Origin: Sulfolobus tengchongensis
Lineage (GTDB): Archaea > Thermoproteota > Thermoprotei_A > Sulfolobales > Sulfolobaceae
Assembly (NCBI RefSeq): GCF_036967215.1
Contig: NZ_CP146016.1
Location: 338,501-402,500, forward strand
DNA length: 64,000 nucleotides
Direction of reading: 5' to 3'
Part shown: piece after piece, positions 27,533-38,137 of the stretch
Numbering within the stretch: position 1 is the stretch's first letter
How the letters are laid out: each line of letters starts with the position of its first letter
The notes under the pieces: model-generated
Told to the model about the DNA's origin: nothing
Databases searched by the model: none
What the model saw: the letters and a program-made list of their open reading frames with translations, nothing else
Translations under genes and position numbers: made by a program

Positions 27533-29212
27533 TTATCTTCTTCTCGCTACTAGAATTATTCCTATTAGAATTGCTACAATTATGAATGTAATTATAATAA
27601 TGAAAAAGATATTTATTGAGAGCTCTAGTGTTTCTACAATTGGCTGATAGACAGTAATTTCTTGATTAGGTGATATGTTATAAGTTCCAATAAATTTTCC
27701 AGTTTCATAAAATGGAATTTGAGCGCTTAATGTTATATTTGATCCCTCAGTAACCCAAATTGAACCATTTATCTTTTTACCATTTAAGAGAATCGGTACT
27801 GGTGAATTTATGCTAACTTTGTATTGTTTTATTGTACTAATGTTGATCAATAGAGGCATCGTTACGTTAATTGTGGAAGAGGGATATATTGATGATATTA
27901 TAAACCTCTCATTATTAGAGGGATAGTATGTATAGTTAACTACGTTAATGGAGGTACCTTGTTTAAACCAGTTAGTCGAATTTAACTCTACCTCTTTTCC
28001 GTTTATAATTGCAATGGCGGGTATTGTAGAATTTACTTTTACTAAATAGTAGTAAGTGTAATTAGGTATTATTGTAAAATTCTTAAACCAGCTATATGTG
28101 GGTTTTATAATGCTAGGATAGTTTCCGTTAAGTATTGCAAAAGATGAGGAGTTAAAGGAGTAGTTTAAATAAAAACTTATTCTAACGGGAGAGTTAACGT
28201 ATCCTACAAAGTTCGTGGTCAAAGTATCATTTAATAGAAAAGGCACCTTATCGCTACTAATATTTAGAAAAAGAAAACCTGGGATTGAGGGAGTGAATTT
28301 ATTGGTTAATAAGCCATAATTCGGAGTGCCAACAATGACATAAGCATCTCCGTTACTATCGCTTATGTTAACATGTAGATTAGTAGCTGATTCTGCAGTA
28401 TCGCTACCATAAGTATATACTTGGGAAAATGGTACCCAGATACCATCTTTCATGTAAAATAAGGCTAAATAAGAGGACATTTTTAAAAACGTAGTTGTCT
28501 CACCATTGCCAAATCCACCCCATACTAATTCTGCGTCAAGCTGATTCCCTAAATACGTTACAAGGCCGATGCTTATGTTAGGAGTAGTTTGATTATTTAT
28601 TACGATTGAAGCTGACGCTATGTTACTTATTGGAATAAACACTTTGTCGAAAAATACTGGATTTGGTGGAAGAATTCTGTTCCCATTTTGTAAAATCACA
28701 TAACCGAAATTGATTCTTATTCCCCCATTGGTATGTGTCTCATTGATAATCAGATAGAAAGAGAAAGGAAAGCTGTAGTTTATTTCGTAATATCCTGTAG
28801 CATAGTATGAGGAATGAGAAAATATAGTGTATGTGGAATATATTTTACCACTACCATTTATATTGGTTATCCCAGAAAATGGACTGCTGTTGTTCCAAAT
28901 ATTATCTCCAAAAAACATTATACTCTCATTAGTTATGAAGTCTGCCACATTTTGCAACCAAAAATAGTATTGCTGACCAGACGTCGTGTTCACCTCAAGC
29001 ATTACGTTTAACTGTAGTGAAGCTCCATAGGGTGGAACTTCTAATTTTGTGGCAGAAGCATTATATGCAAGTAATGAAGTTATATTAGCATAACCTAGTA
29101 CTCCATTTGTATAAATTGGTCCATTATACGATGCAATTCCAGTAGGTAAAGAGAGAATAACAGTGGGTAATAACGAGGATAATAGAAGAAGTAATATGAA
29201 ACCCTTTTTCAC
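27533..29212 (-). CDS. Thermopsin-family acid protease, membrane-anchored
   Basis: A 559-aa secreted protein: signal peptide (residues 1-22), then the thermopsin core [38 protein letters not shown] and [14 protein letters not shown], many N-glycosylation sequons, and a C-terminal helix (about 530-555) ending in RRR that anchors it in the membrane. Thermopsins are pepstatin-insensitive acid proteases of the A5 family working outside the cell at low pH. It is longer than secreted thermopsin (about 340 aa), with an extra C-terminal beta-rich region. Monocistronic. Confidence 0.92.
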   Translation of the reverse strand: MKKGFILLLLLSSLLPTVILSLPTGIASYNGPIYTNGVLGYANITSLLAYNASATKLEVPPYGASLQLNVMLEVNTTSGQQYYFWLQNVADFITNESIMFFGDNIWNNSSPFSGITNINGSGKIYSTYTIFSHSSYYATGYYEINYSFPFSFYLIINETHTNGGIRINFGYVILQNGNRILPPNPVFFDKVFIPISNIASASIVINNQTTPNISIGLVTYLGNQLDAELVWGGFGNGETTTFLKMSSYLALFYMKDGIWVPFSQVYTYGSDTAESATNLHVNISDSNGDAYVIVGTPNYGLLTNKFTPSIPGFLFLNISSDKVPFLLNDTLTTNFVGYVNSPVRISFYLNYSFNSSSFAILNGNYPSIIKPTYSWFKNFTIIPNYTYYYLVKVNSTIPAIAIINGKEVELNSTNWFKQGTSINVVNYTYYPSNNERFIISSIYPSSTINVTMPLLINISTIKQYKVSINSPVPILLNGKKINGSIWVTEGSNITLSAQIPFYETGKFIGTYNISPNQEITVYQPIVETLELSINIFFIIIITFIIVAILIGIILVARRR

Positions 29213-29380
29213 AGTAAGAAAACGCTCATTAAATAATAAAAACGTTTTCCTAAAAAATTATACGCAGGCATACAATCTATACGATATGTTTAAAACTCAA
29301 ACCTTTCTCATCTCTCACAATAGAATTCTACATTGATTGCAGATCTTTTATATAAATGAGAAATGATTAAAGAATTATTC

Positions 29381-30424
29381 TTAGGATGTGGAGGAGGTCA
29401 AAAGGAGATTATTAATTCTTTTTATCATATGCACTTCCTTAAACGTGTAAAACGTTATTGCTTCTCCTAATCTTCCCATTCTTCCTGTTCTTCCAACTCT
29501 ATGTATATATGTCTCCACATCTCTTGGCGTATCGAAATTTATTACCTTATTGACATCTATTACATCTATTCCCCTGGAGGCAAGATCAGTCGCTACCAGA
29601 ACGTTATATTTACCTTTTTTAAATCCATAAAAGTTCTTTAATCTAATATGTTGTGGCATATCTCCGCTTAGTAATCCCACTTTTATTCCCTTATCCTTCA
29701 ACAAATAGTATAATTTTCTGGCTCTATCTCTGGTTCTGGTAAATACCAAAATCTTTTCTCCGTCTATTTCTTCCAATAGCTTAGATACCTTATCACTCCA
29801 ATCATTTCTAACCTTGATGAATTTCTGTTTTACCTCTTCAACTGGCTTATATTCATCTAAGATTATTTCCTTTAAATCCGCGGAGAATTCTCGTGCGAGT
29901 CTCATAATTTCGTCCGGTATTGTGGCTGAAAAGAAACCTATAATCTTTGGATTAGCGTGATTTAGAATCATTCTTATATCATCAATAAAGCCCATATCTA
30001 ACATTCTATCTGCCTCATCAACTATAACCATATGGTATTGGGAGAAATCTATTTTTCCTTTACTCCATAAATCTAAAAGTCTTCCAGGCGTGCCAACCAC
30101 AATTTTAGACTGCTTTTGTTCGTCATAGCTTACACCACCTATTATTAAGCTAACATCCAATTGTTTGTACTTTCCGAGCTTCATTATTTCATCAAGAATC
30201 TGCGAAGCCAATTCTCTAGTTGGAGACAAGATAAGGGCACTAATGTTTAATTCTAGAATCGGAATTACGTAGGCAGCTGTTTTTCCAGATCCTGTTTTTG
30301 CTTGAACTATCACACTTCTGCTGGATAATAATTCTGGTATAACACTTTCCTGAACCTTTGTAGGCTTACTGTAGTTTGCTTCTTCTAAAGCCTTTCTTAG
30401 GTCTTCACTTAGATTTTCAAACAT
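29381..30424 (-). CDS. DEAD-box RNA helicase
   Basis: A 347-aa minimal DEAD-box helicase with the full motif series: PTKVQ (Q-motif), [24 protein letters not shown] (residues 136-139), [21 protein letters not shown] and HRVGRTGR. There is almost no C-terminal extension, typical of archaeal family members that remodel RNA or RNP. It ends about 60 bp before the left end of the 51-bp element containing the ISC1225-like IS. No operon partner. Confidence 0.95.
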   Translation of the reverse strand: MFENLSEDLRKALEEANYSKPTKVQESVIPELLSSRSVIVQAKTGSGKTAAYVIPILELNISALILSPTRELASQILDEIMKLGKYKQLDVSLIIGGVSYDEQKQSKIVVGTPGRLLDLWSKGKIDFSQYHMVIVDEADRMLDMGFIDDIRMILNHANPKIIGFFSATIPDEIMRLAREFSADLKEIILDEYKPVEEVKQKFIKVRNDWSDKVSKLLEEIDGEKILVFTRTRDRARKLYYLLKDKGIKVGLLSGDMPQHIRLKNFYGFKKGKYNVLVATDLASRGIDVIDVNKVINFDTPRDVETYIHRVGRTGRMGRLGEAITFYTFKEVHMIKRINNLLLTSSTS

Positions 30425-30513
30425 ATTAGGTAAATGCGTCTGTTCGACATAATAAAGTTATGTAAGAGAAGGGAATTTACAAAAATTGCGGGCAGAAAGC
30501 TTCGCCTTTTTAA

Positions 30514-31737
30514 CGGTAGTCCCCAAATTCAATTTATGAAAAATATTACTTGAAATTTATTTTAAGATAACAGAAAAGAACACGAATTAAAACTCAAGAA
30601 ACAAACTGAACTCAACGAGAGAAAAATACTTGTGGGAGAGTAGGTAATACTAGAATAGTGATAATACCCATGAACCCCCTACCCTCCCACAATATAAACA
30701 TTCAAAAACTAGCCTATATAACACTTTCCTTACTAAACTTCAAGGGAAGAAAAGGAGAAGAAACAGCAAAAACACTAATATCAGCTTCCATATGGCAAGA
30801 CTCAATAGAAAACAAATCAAAAGAATACAAAACATCACCACAAACCATAAGAAATTACATAGAAGAACAAGGAATACAACTAGTAGACAAAATGCTACAA
30901 GAAATACAAAAAATTGCACTAGAACAACTAAAAGGAGTAGAGGAAGTGAACATAAGCATAGACTGGACGGGAATAAAATATTGGGGGAAAAAGGTAGAAG
31001 GACTAGGAAGCGGAGAAAAAGGATACCAATGGAACTACGCAACAGCAACAACAAAACACAACGACAAAACCATAATCCTAGCGTTCACACAATACACAAG
31101 TGGAATGAGCAAGGATGAGATAGTGAAAATGCTAGTGGAACAAGTCCTTTCCCTAGGATTCAAAATCGGTATAATAGCACTTGATGCAGGCTTTTATAGT
31201 ATTGAGGTTATAAGGTTCCTCTCGCAATTCAAGTACATTATTTCTGTTCCAGTTGGTGATGTTAAGATTTATGATGAGTATGATGGTACTTATACTACAA
31301 GGAGTAAGAGGGAGAAGGATCAAGTTAGTTTTAGGTTGATTGTTCATGCCCGTGAGGTTACGAGGAAGGGTAAGTGTCGTGTTGAGTATGTTGCTAGGGG
31401 TACTAATCTTGATTTACCTAAACATGAGGTTTTGAGGTTGTATGATGAGGTTAGGAATCCCATTGAGACTTCTTATAGAGAGATTAAGAGTTTTCTTGTT
31501 TTTACTTGTTCTAGGAGTTGGGTTTTTCGCTTGTTTGTTTTCGTTTTAGCTATGTTTTTGTACTCTTTGTTCTTGTTTTTCAAGGGTGTTGTCAAGAGGG
31601 TTGATTTCAAGCTTTTCCTTGCCTTAATCTTTGTAAATGAGATAGAGAATGAGTTTATATCACGATTTATTAAAGTTATGGAACCGCTTTTTATTAACTT
31701 CAATTTATTTTTAAGGAGGTGATTTTAGGGACTACCG
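30514..31737 (+). mobile_element. ISC1225-like insertion sequence (IS4/ISH3 group), 1224 bp
   Basis: Terminal inverted repeats cggtagtcccCaaa / tttTagggactaccg, flanked by TTAA on both sides (30510-30513 and 31738-31741), a 4-bp target duplication. One full-length transposase gene inside, so it may be active. The length agrees with the Sulfolobus element ISC1225, which is named for its size; I have no sequence to compare. It sits inside a 51-bp TnpB-element derivative. Confidence 0.85.
30658..31722 (+). CDS. DDE transposase of the ISC1225-like element
   Basis: 354 aa from a GTG at 30658; the ATG at 30670 (MNPLPSHNIN) is the more natural start. Catalytic triad: Asp102 (SIDWTGIKYWG), Asp176 (ALDAGFYS) and Glu270 in the Y-R-E-K signature (NPIETSYREIK). 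This places it in the IS4/ISH3-type DDE transposases. It covers almost the whole IS and is intact. The first half is strikingly A/C-rich and the second half G/T-rich on the coding strand, which creates long antisense open frames that are not genes. Confidence 0.9.
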   Translation: MIIPMNPLPSHNINIQKLAYITLSLLNFKGRKGEETAKTLISASIWQDSIENKSKEYKTSPQTIRNYIEEQGIQLVDKMLQEIQKIALEQLKGVEEVNISIDWTGIKYWGKKVEGLGSGEKGYQWNYATATTKHNDKTIILAFTQYTSGMSKDEIVKMLVEQVLSLGFKIGIIALDAGFYSIEVIRFLSQFKYIISVPVGDVKIYDEYDGTYTTRSKREKDQVSFRLIVHAREVTRKGKCRVEYVARGTNLDLPKHEVLRLYDEVRNPIETSYREIKSFLVFTCSRSWVFRLFVFVLAMFLYSLFLFFKGVVKRVDFKLFLALIFVNEIENEFISRFIKVMEPLFINFNLFLRR

Positions 31738-31759
31738 TTAAGGGCGGGGAGGAAGTCAG

Positions 31760-32117
31760 ATATTAACTTTACCCAGATTTTCAACACCAAAGGCGTTTTG
31801 GTGCTATCAATTTTTGCGGATGGGGGACTTTCACCCCAAATGTTTTTTTGGAATTTTCAAAATTTACGTACTTTTTAATATTCTATTCATAGTAAAAAGA
31901 ATACTAAATAGTTTACAAATATCCCAAAGCACCCAAAAGTCGTTAAAATTCGTTTAAATAAGTTATAAGAAAATAGATCATTTATGTGATATTAAGTGAG
32001 AAATCTCACTGGTAAAGTGTACGTAGTGGTAACTCGCATTTCCAATAAATAAAGTTTATCGTTTTTCTGCTTTTGTAAGTAAGTTTAAATTTAACACTCT
32101 AACTACATATATCTGCA
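31760..32117. other. Intergenic region with two hairpins (358 bp)
   Basis: Contains caccaaa-ggcgt-tttggtg (31785-31803), a perfect 7-bp stem, then tgggg/cccca (31821-31838) followed by a run of T, a terminator-like shape. They might be the remnant of another mobile-element end. The MFS promoter lies near 32085-32100. No gene seen. Confidence 0.45.
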
Positions 32118-33278
32118 ATGAATAGTTCAAAACATTCACTAATTTACTCTGCAATAATCCTCGTATTAATGACGATTTCAGCTAGGGCTACAAATAATAT
32201 GGTGACCACTACAATTCCCTTATTAGCTAAGTATACGCTTCAATTATCTAATTCTCAAGTAGGATTACTATCAGCTCTATTATTTACATTCAATTTTATC
32301 TCCACTACGTTTATAAACCCTAAACTTAATTCAATAGTTAGAAAAAGAGCCTTTATCATTTCCAATATAATCATACTAGTGTCGCTACCACTGTATTTCT
32401 TATCTAATGCAATAACAATATGGATAATCTCAATCTTTGCAGGAATCGCCTTTGGATTAATAATGCCTAATTTAATTACTGCAGCCAGCCTAGCAAACGA
32501 TAAGAAGTCTGTTGAAAGATTGTTATCTCTCTATTCCACTAGTTTAAGTACTAGTTTAATAATAGGTCCCGCTTTCGAAGTCTTTTTACTGACTAAATAT
32601 GACTATAGAGATGTGTTCTTGTGGTTTATTCCAATGGTAATTATAGGTGTTATAATATCCTCAAAGATTAAGTTTCCCGATGTAAAGAGAGAGGAAAGTG
32701 GATTTTCGGTTATTAAAAATAAGGGTCTAATAGCTGGGGCGTTAGCCATAACCACGTATAATGTTCCCTTTGCCGCATTTACTACTTTCTTAGCAATACT
32801 AGCTAAGGATAGGTTTAATTTACCTAACTTTGACGCATATTTAGTATTTTTACCATTTTATATAATGTCTTTCCTGACGAGACTTACAATGACCATTAAA
32901 CCTTTTGAGAATCTTAGAATGCCGTTGTTGATCTCCATTCTTATAACAATTGCGGGCTTATTTGGTATATTATATGCTCCTAACTATCCAATATTCTTAG
33001 CAGTAATAGCACTCCTTGGGATACCTCACGGTTCAATATTTCCTATGGCTACCATAATGATAAGTAGGGCTACTAGCTTAGCTGAGAGAAATGCAGTTAA
33101 CTCATATTTCTTAGCCTACAATAACATATTGTTCTTGATAGTCCCAGCAATAATTGGATTTGTATCTGAATTATTGGGATTAACAATCTCAATAACTAGT
33201 TTAATAATTCCAGTTGGAATTTCGGCACTGATTTTCTTTAAAATCTTCTGGAACGATAACGTATTAATTAAAAGATAA
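32118..33278 (+). CDS. MFS transporter
   Basis: A 386-aa protein with about 12 hydrophobic segments and MFS-like organisation (SNSQVGLLSALLFTFNFIST in helix 2, GLIMPNLITAAS around helix 4). The usual charged loop after helix 2 is weak (NSIVRKRAF). Members of this group carry sugars, drugs or metabolites; no specificity can be read. Monocistronic, with a leaderless-type start following the T-rich stretch near 32090. Confidence 0.85.
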   Translation: MNSSKHSLIYSAIILVLMTISARATNNMVTTTIPLLAKYTLQLSNSQVGLLSALLFTFNFISTTFINPKLNSIVRKRAFIISNIIILVSLPLYFLSNAITIWIISIFAGIAFGLIMPNLITAASLANDKKSVERLLSLYSTSLSTSLIIGPAFEVFLLTKYDYRDVFLWFIPMVIIGVIISSKIKFPDVKREESGFSVIKNKGLIAGALAITTYNVPFAAFTTFLAILAKDRFNLPNFDAYLVFLPFYIMSFLTRLTMTIKPFENLRMPLLISILITIAGLFGILYAPNYPIFLAVIALLGIPHGSIFPMATIMISRATSLAERNAVNSYFLAYNNILFLIVPAIIGFVSELLGLTISITSLIIPVGISALIFFKIFWNDNVLIKR

Positions 33279-33404
33279 GAATAATAAGTTAAACTATCTT
33301 TAGCTATCACTTATTCTAATGATATTGTATGGAACTCTAGAAAACTAATGAGATTTAATGAGTTTCGAAAAATCTTTTAAACTCATCTCTTTTTCCTATT
33401 CTTA

Positions 33405-33992
33405 ATGAATAAGTATCTTAAAATTGCTATACCTGCAATAGCGATACTTGCAATAGTTGCTATCTCAATACCTACAATATCTGCATTAATTAATTCCTCA
33501 TCTAAAGTCACTGTGATCTCTGCATCCACAGCGGAGTCAATCTTTGGAGGTACGTGGCAAGTTCTACAAAACGAGACTTATCTAAAAGTATACCCTACGG
33601 AGAATATAACAATCTATTACGCTAATGGGACTAACGTTACTGTTCAATATCCTCATCAAATAAAATCTCTTAATCATGAAGTTCTGACGGGTAACATAAA
33701 TGGCACTCACGTTATCATGATAATAAACTTAGCCCAATTTACTTCCAATGTAAGTAGATACGTATTCCCTGACATGTTTATCGATCATCATTTCGTAGGC
33801 GATAGACATGATTTCGCACTGATTTATAACTCGACTACTTACGACGGATATTATGTAATCTATTTTGCTTCAACTGTTCCACGTCCACATACGATAATGG
33901 TAGCCTATAAGGGATCAACCTTAATTGAAATATCATTAAATGGATATATGGCATCAATTTCGCAAATGGAACAGATATTAAATAATATATAA
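33405..33992 (+). CDS. Secreted protein of unknown function
   Basis: A 195-aa protein with an N-terminal hydrophobic signal or anchor (residues 6-27) followed by an extracellular domain with several N-glycosylation sequons (NET, NIT, NGT, NVT, NVS, NST). The rest is beta-rich with a central MFIDHHFVGDRHDF segment whose His/Asp residues could bind metal. I do not recognise a family. The TATA-like sequence is about 33374-33381. Confidence 0.72.
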   Translation: MNKYLKIAIPAIAILAIVAISIPTISALINSSSKVTVISASTAESIFGGTWQVLQNETYLKVYPTENITIYYANGTNVTVQYPHQIKSLNHEVLTGNINGTHVIMIINLAQFTSNVSRYVFPDMFIDHHFVGDRHDFALIYNSTTYDGYYVIYFASTVPRPHTIMVAYKGSTLIEISLNGYMASISQMEQILNNI

Positions 33993-34024
33993 AAAGATGG
34001 AAAGATAAAATTTTTTCCTTTATT

Positions 34025-34990
34025 TTAGAGTCCAAAATATGGGATAGTTCTTCCAAATCCCGTCAAGTTCGCGACAACTGCTAATATTATTAATAATACG
34101 ATTATTGTAAATCCGTAGATATCCACTTTAGTGAATTTGAGCTCTACTAGACTAGTCCTGCTGTTATACGCTCTAAAACCTCTGGTATCTGCGGATATGG
34201 CTAGGTTTTTAGCTCCTCTAAATAAGTAAACCATAGTGGGAACTATAGCTTGAAATATCGCGTAAACTATAAGTAATGAGGCGATGGGCTTAGGCTTGCC
34301 ATATCCCAACCCCCTTATAAATTGCATTTTTACTGAGGTATCTAGTAATTCAAATATTCTAGGTATCATTCTTATACCCACTAACACTGAAAACGTAACA
34401 GCTATTGGTATTTTAATTTTAGTAAACATCCTAAAAATATCGGAACCAGTGGTAGTAACAATGAACAGTAATGCTGAAAGCAGAACTGGAGTCACCCTAA
34501 ATGCTGTTTGAAGTCCATAAAACAAAGCTTGTAGAGTTAATTGTTGCTCATATCCCATTACTTGAAAATATGATGGAAAGGTCCATATCACAGTGAATTG
34601 CTTTACATTTGGAAAAGCCAGTTGTAAAACGCTAGGAGGAGTATATGGTGCCACACTCCACGTTCCTCCTATTATTGTAGATAAAGCTAAAAAGAAGGCA
34701 TAGCCGAATTTTCTAGTTCCCTCATTCAGAGTTAAATAAGATAATAGAAGGGCTAATGTAAGTATACCGCCAATCCACCATATCGTAGTTGACGCTACAA
34801 CCATAACTACTATGGTAAGTATTAGCTTAGTAACTGGATTTAGCCTGTAGAGAAATGTAGTTCCGGACTCATAACGAGTTATTTCCTTTAATCCAGTAAT
34901 ACCTACTAAGAATATTACAAATAACGCCGGTAGAGCAGAACCATAGAGTACAATTATCCAACTCACAATCTGATCAACTAAGCTGTTCAT
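34025..34990 (-). CDS. ECF transporter transmembrane (T) component
   Basis: A 321-aa membrane protein of the EcfT/CbiQ family: about six hydrophobic segments, RLNPVTKLILTIVVM at the start of the core, and the coupling-helix region RGLGYG plus SADTRGFRAYNSRT, which carries the family's A-R-G motifs. It couples the ATPases to the substrate-binding S protein. Its start overlaps the double-ATPase gene by 17 bp; S, A and T genes form one operon (37288 to 34025). Confidence 0.9.
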   Translation of the reverse strand: MNSLVDQIVSWIIVLYGSALPALFVIFLVGITGLKEITRYESGTTFLYRLNPVTKLILTIVVMVVASTTIWWIGGILTLALLLSYLTLNEGTRKFGYAFFLALSTIIGGTWSVAPYTPPSVLQLAFPNVKQFTVIWTFPSYFQVMGYEQQLTLQALFYGLQTAFRVTPVLLSALLFIVTTTGSDIFRMFTKIKIPIAVTFSVLVGIRMIPRIFELLDTSVKMQFIRGLGYGKPKPIASLLIVYAIFQAIVPTMVYLFRGAKNLAISADTRGFRAYNSRTSLVELKFTKVDIYGFTIIVLLIILAVVANLTGFGRTIPYFGL

Positions 34991-36566
34991 TCCTTATCAC
35001 CCCTCCCAATTCATATTCCAAAGGAGGTTCTATCCCATATATAGTAGATTTGCTGAAAACTTCTTCTGGTTTGCCCTCCAATACTATTTTTCCTTCACTC
35101 ATTATCATTAAACGATCTGCAAACCTATCTACGAATCTAGAATCGTGAGTTACCACAAGTATAGTGTATCCCTTATCTCTTAAGTCCAATAATTCCTTTC
35201 CTAAAATCTGCCTGTGATGCCAATCTTGTCCACTCGTTGGTTCATCCATTAGTATTAACTTTGCCCCTCCAGCTAGTACAGATGCCATAGCCACTCTTCT
35301 CCTTTGCCCCATCGAGAGGATTAAAGGGTCTTCTTTTCTATAAGCCTCTAAGGAAAATGATTTCAAGATATCCTCTAGCTTATTTGGGTCGAAATTCTTT
35401 CTATTTTTCATTGAAAATTTTATTTCATCTTCTACAGTTCTCTTCACGAACATTACATCAAAAAATTGAGGAAGATATGCGATATACTCGCCTCTAATAA
35501 CTAATTTAGACTTGCTTAAATCTATTCCATCAATTATTATCTTCTCCTCTTCAACAATAAGCCTCTTCCTATCGATTAATCCAATAATGGCCTTTAATAA
35601 CGTAGTTTTACCGGAACCGTTTTTCCCCATTAAGGCTGTAATCGTACCCTCCTTAACGGATATCTTGGTATCAACTATATATCTTCCAGTCTTAGTCTTT
35701 ATTTTCACTCTAGCTGACAATATCTCTCTTTTCCCTTCAACCCTACTTGGGGGTTTGTAAGTATAGGTTTTTCTTAAATACTCATAATCTATTTTCTTAG
35801 AACCACTTTTCTTTAAAAATAACATATAATCTGGTACTTCTAAACCTAGAGAATAAAGGAGATCTGCCTTATCTACAATCTCGTCCTTTCTTAGGTCCAT
35901 TGCTATTTTGCCATTATCAACTATGATAATTCTATCGACGAAGGGTAGAACTCTCTCTATTTTATGCTCAACTATGATTAAACTGATCCCCTCAGATCTA
36001 AAAGTTTTAATCAATTCCAATATTTCCCTAGTTCCTTGAGGATCTATATTAGATGTGGGTTCATCTAAAATTAGGGCTTTTGGTCTCATAGCTAAAACTG
36101 ATGCTAAAATAGTTCTCTGCAGTTCTCCTCCAGATAAGGTGTTAATTTCCCTATCCTTCAAGTGGGTTATTCCAGTCACTTTCATGGCTTCTTCAATTCT
36201 CTTCACCATTTCATCTCTACTTATCATATAATTTTCAACGCCAAATGCAACCTCATCGATTACTGTATAATTGAAGGCTTGAGTATCAGGATCTTGAAGT
36301 AATGTGCCCACATATTTTGATATCTCATGTATGGGAGTAACCTTAACGTCAAGTCCAAATACTTTAACTTCCCCCTTAATCTCAGCGTTAATTAAATGTG
36401 GGATTACTCCATTAATTACGCTTGTTAGTGTGGATTTCCCGCTTCCCGATTTACCAGTCACTAATACTGATTCTCCTTCTTCTATGTCTAATTTATCTAT
36501 AACTAAACTTGGTTTATCCTTTCCTAGATAGGTTACTTGCAAATCCCTTATTTCGACAAATTTCAC
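34974..36566 (-). CDS. ECF transporter fused double ATPase
   Basis: A 530-aa fusion of two ABC ATPase domains. The first (about 1-240) has GKSGSGKST, LSGGE and LDEPTSN; the second (about 285-530) has GKNGSGKTT, the variant signature LSMGQ and MDEPTSG. Fused A/A' ATPases occur in group II ECF importers such as the YkoEDC thiamine-precursor type and others. It follows the S-component gene with an ATGA overlap and overlaps the T gene. Powers vitamin or metal uptake. Confidence 0.93.
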   Translation of the reverse strand: MKFVEIRDLQVTYLGKDKPSLVIDKLDIEEGESVLVTGKSGSGKSTLTSVINGVIPHLINAEIKGEVKVFGLDVKVTPIHEISKYVGTLLQDPDTQAFNYTVIDEVAFGVENYMISRDEMVKRIEEAMKVTGITHLKDREINTLSGGELQRTILASVLAMRPKALILDEPTSNIDPQGTREILELIKTFRSEGISLIIVEHKIERVLPFVDRIIIVDNGKIAMDLRKDEIVDKADLLYSLGLEVPDYMLFLKKSGSKKIDYEYLRKTYTYKPPSRVEGKREILSARVKIKTKTGRYIVDTKISVKEGTITALMGKNGSGKTTLLKAIIGLIDRKRLIVEEEKIIIDGIDLSKSKLVIRGEYIAYLPQFFDVMFVKRTVEDEIKFSMKNRKNFDPNKLEDILKSFSLEAYRKEDPLILSMGQRRRVAMASVLAGGAKLILMDEPTSGQDWHHRQILGKELLDLRDKGYTILVVTHDSRFVDRFADRLMIMSEGKIVLEGKPEEVFSKSTIYGIEPPLEYELGGVIRNEQLS

Positions 36567-37288
36567 TGTCCCACCGCTCTAGCTATCCTCTGTCCAGCTA
36601 AGGCTCCTAATATTCCTATTATCACATCTCCCGGTATGAAAGCTAACAAATCAAACTGAATAGTAGCCCAGTTAACAATAGCCCCGCTTATTAAAGGCCT
36701 AAAGAAACCTAAGTAGAATATGGGGTCTGGTATTGCATATAATATCCCAATTATTATACCCTCTAAGATTGCCAGTCCAGTGATTCTTTTAGTTGCAACA
36801 GAAGAACCATTACTACTCTTATAACCCACTCCAAATAATTTACCTCTTGTGCCAATTATAAGAAGATCCAAAAATAGCCCATATGTTAGTCCCTCATATA
36901 TGGTGTACATGGGTTCTCCGCCGAAACCGTAGAAGAACAAGTCTGATAAGATATTAAAAATAACCAAGCTTAATATTCCAGTACCGGGTTTTCTCACTAA
37001 AGCTGCTACAATAAGGAGAATGAACATCCTTCCCCAAAATCCAACTCCTATGAAAGGTGTACTTGGCAGAAATCTACCAATGAAACTGCCTATGTAAAAC
37101 TCCCATACTACGCTAAAAGCCGCACCCACTGCAATGTAAACTAAATCTATGGTAGTAAAGCTCTTTAAACCGAAACGTCTAGAGAAATAGAATACAATTA
37201 TCAATCCTATTATGAAATATGCAGTTACTATTTCCCATGGTACCATCCCTGGTACAGATGTGTCGAACTTTATTCCATTGAAGCCCAT
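36563..37288 (-). CDS. ECF transporter substrate-binding (S) component, YkoE-like
   Basis: A 241-aa membrane protein with six or so helices. The segment ALVRKPGTGILSLVIFNILSDL resembles YkoE, the S component for thiamine-precursor uptake, whose partner YkoD is also a fused double ATPase. That makes hydroxymethylpyrimidine/thiamine a reasonable but unproven guess. First gene of the operon; a TATA-like stretch (about 37306-37316) precedes the ATG. Confidence 0.78.
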   Translation of the reverse strand: MGFNGIKFDTSVPGMVPWEIVTAYFIIGLIIVFYFSRRFGLKSFTTIDLVYIAVGAAFSVVWEFYIGSFIGRFLPSTPFIGVGFWGRMFILLIVAALVRKPGTGILSLVIFNILSDLFFYGFGGEPMYTIYEGLTYGLFLDLLIIGTRGKLFGVGYKSSNGSSVATKRITGLAILEGIIIGILYAIPDPIFYLGFFRPLISGAIVNWATIQFDLLAFIPGDVIIGILGALAGQRIARAVGQ

Positions 37289-37366
37289 ATTTAAATAACG
37301 GTAGATATATTTATAAGGATTTCCTATATTGTTATTATAAACTATATAGTTTACTAATGGAAATAC

Positions 37367-38026
37367 TTAACGACTTCCTAGAAATTTTTCATTAGTTGAA
37401 AATTTGCTCAGAACCTCTCTTAGATCCTTAACCTTATCTCCTATTTCTGGGTATAGGTTATTTCTATCTATTAGTATTGCATCCAAGTAACTTCTCTTAG
37501 CTCCAATGTAATCTATCTCATAGATATCACCTATATGTAGTGCTGGATAACCACCCTTTGAAATGGCGATACTAAAAATCTTGGGATTTGGCTTAACTAC
37601 CTTTACCTCATGCGATAAGACTAAGTAATCAAAGTATCTTATTAATCCTAGTTCCTCTAATAGTTTCTTTGTCCTAGGAGACGAATTACTAACTAGAATC
37701 AATTTCAATTTCATACTCCTTATTGTTTCTAGGAACTCCACTGCGTCATCATAAACGAAAGCCTCTCCATCGCGTAAATCAGAATTTTTTATTACATTAA
37801 CTAAATTTTCTTTGGGATAAACACCTAAATTGTAGAGAAACTCTTTGATATCAGTGGGTTCGGGATAGTTTAGCAAAGACATTGCCCTAACGTAAGCTCT
37901 GAAAACTTTCTTAACGTCTATATCGTAGCCATAGTCCTTAAGAATTTGGTGCAATTTTTCATAGAATGTAGGTCTAAATCCCACGAGCGTATATCCAAAA
38001 TCAACGAAAATTGCACTATAAGACAT
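37367..38026 (-). CDS. HAD-superfamily hydrolase
   Basis: About 219 aa with HAD motif [13 protein letters not shown] (nucleophile Asp), motif II LVSNSSP, the motif III Lys in [10 protein letters not shown] and motif [16 protein letters not shown]. It should dephosphorylate a small phosphorylated metabolite. The frame continues to 38065, but a TATA-like box (about 38053-38062, gaagtatataaccc on the minus strand) fits the ATG at 38026 with a very short leader; 38038 is the alternative. Confidence 0.88.
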   Translation of the reverse strand: MSYSAIFVDFGYTLVGFRPTFYEKLHQILKDYGYDIDVKKVFRAYVRAMSLLNYPEPTDIKEFLYNLGVYPKENLVNVIKNSDLRDGEAFVYDDAVEFLETIRSMKLKLILVSNSSPRTKKLLEELGLIRYFDYLVLSHEVKVVKPNPKIFSIAISKGGYPALHIGDIYEIDYIGAKRSYLDAILIDRNNLYPEIGDKVKDLREVLSKFSTNEKFLGSR

Positions 38027-38137
38027 ACAATTACCCATATTAAAGTGCAGGGTTATATACTTCATTTAAGTCTGGTTTTGGAATTAGGAAAAGATTAATT
38101 ATATGCAAGGGTGATTAAGAAAGATAATGAAAGCCGT

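Larger units (their letters stand above)
30481..31759 (+). mobile_element. 51-bp TnpB-element derivative, split by an IS insertion
   Basis: Bases 30481-30513 are the left end of the TnpB element and 31742-31759 are its right end (gggcggggaggaagtcag). With the IS and one TTAA copy removed they join into exactly 51 bp, the same length and structure as the intact copy at 43643-43693. TTAC (30477-30480) precedes it. A non-autonomous, end-only derivative (PATE/MITE type). Confidence 0.75.

Noticed and set aside
30740-31118. Overlapping 100-codon frames on both strands inside the ISC1225-like transposase gene
   Set aside because: They arise from the strong strand bias of the transposase gene (A/C-rich then G/T-rich). 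The products are low-complexity, with no domain.
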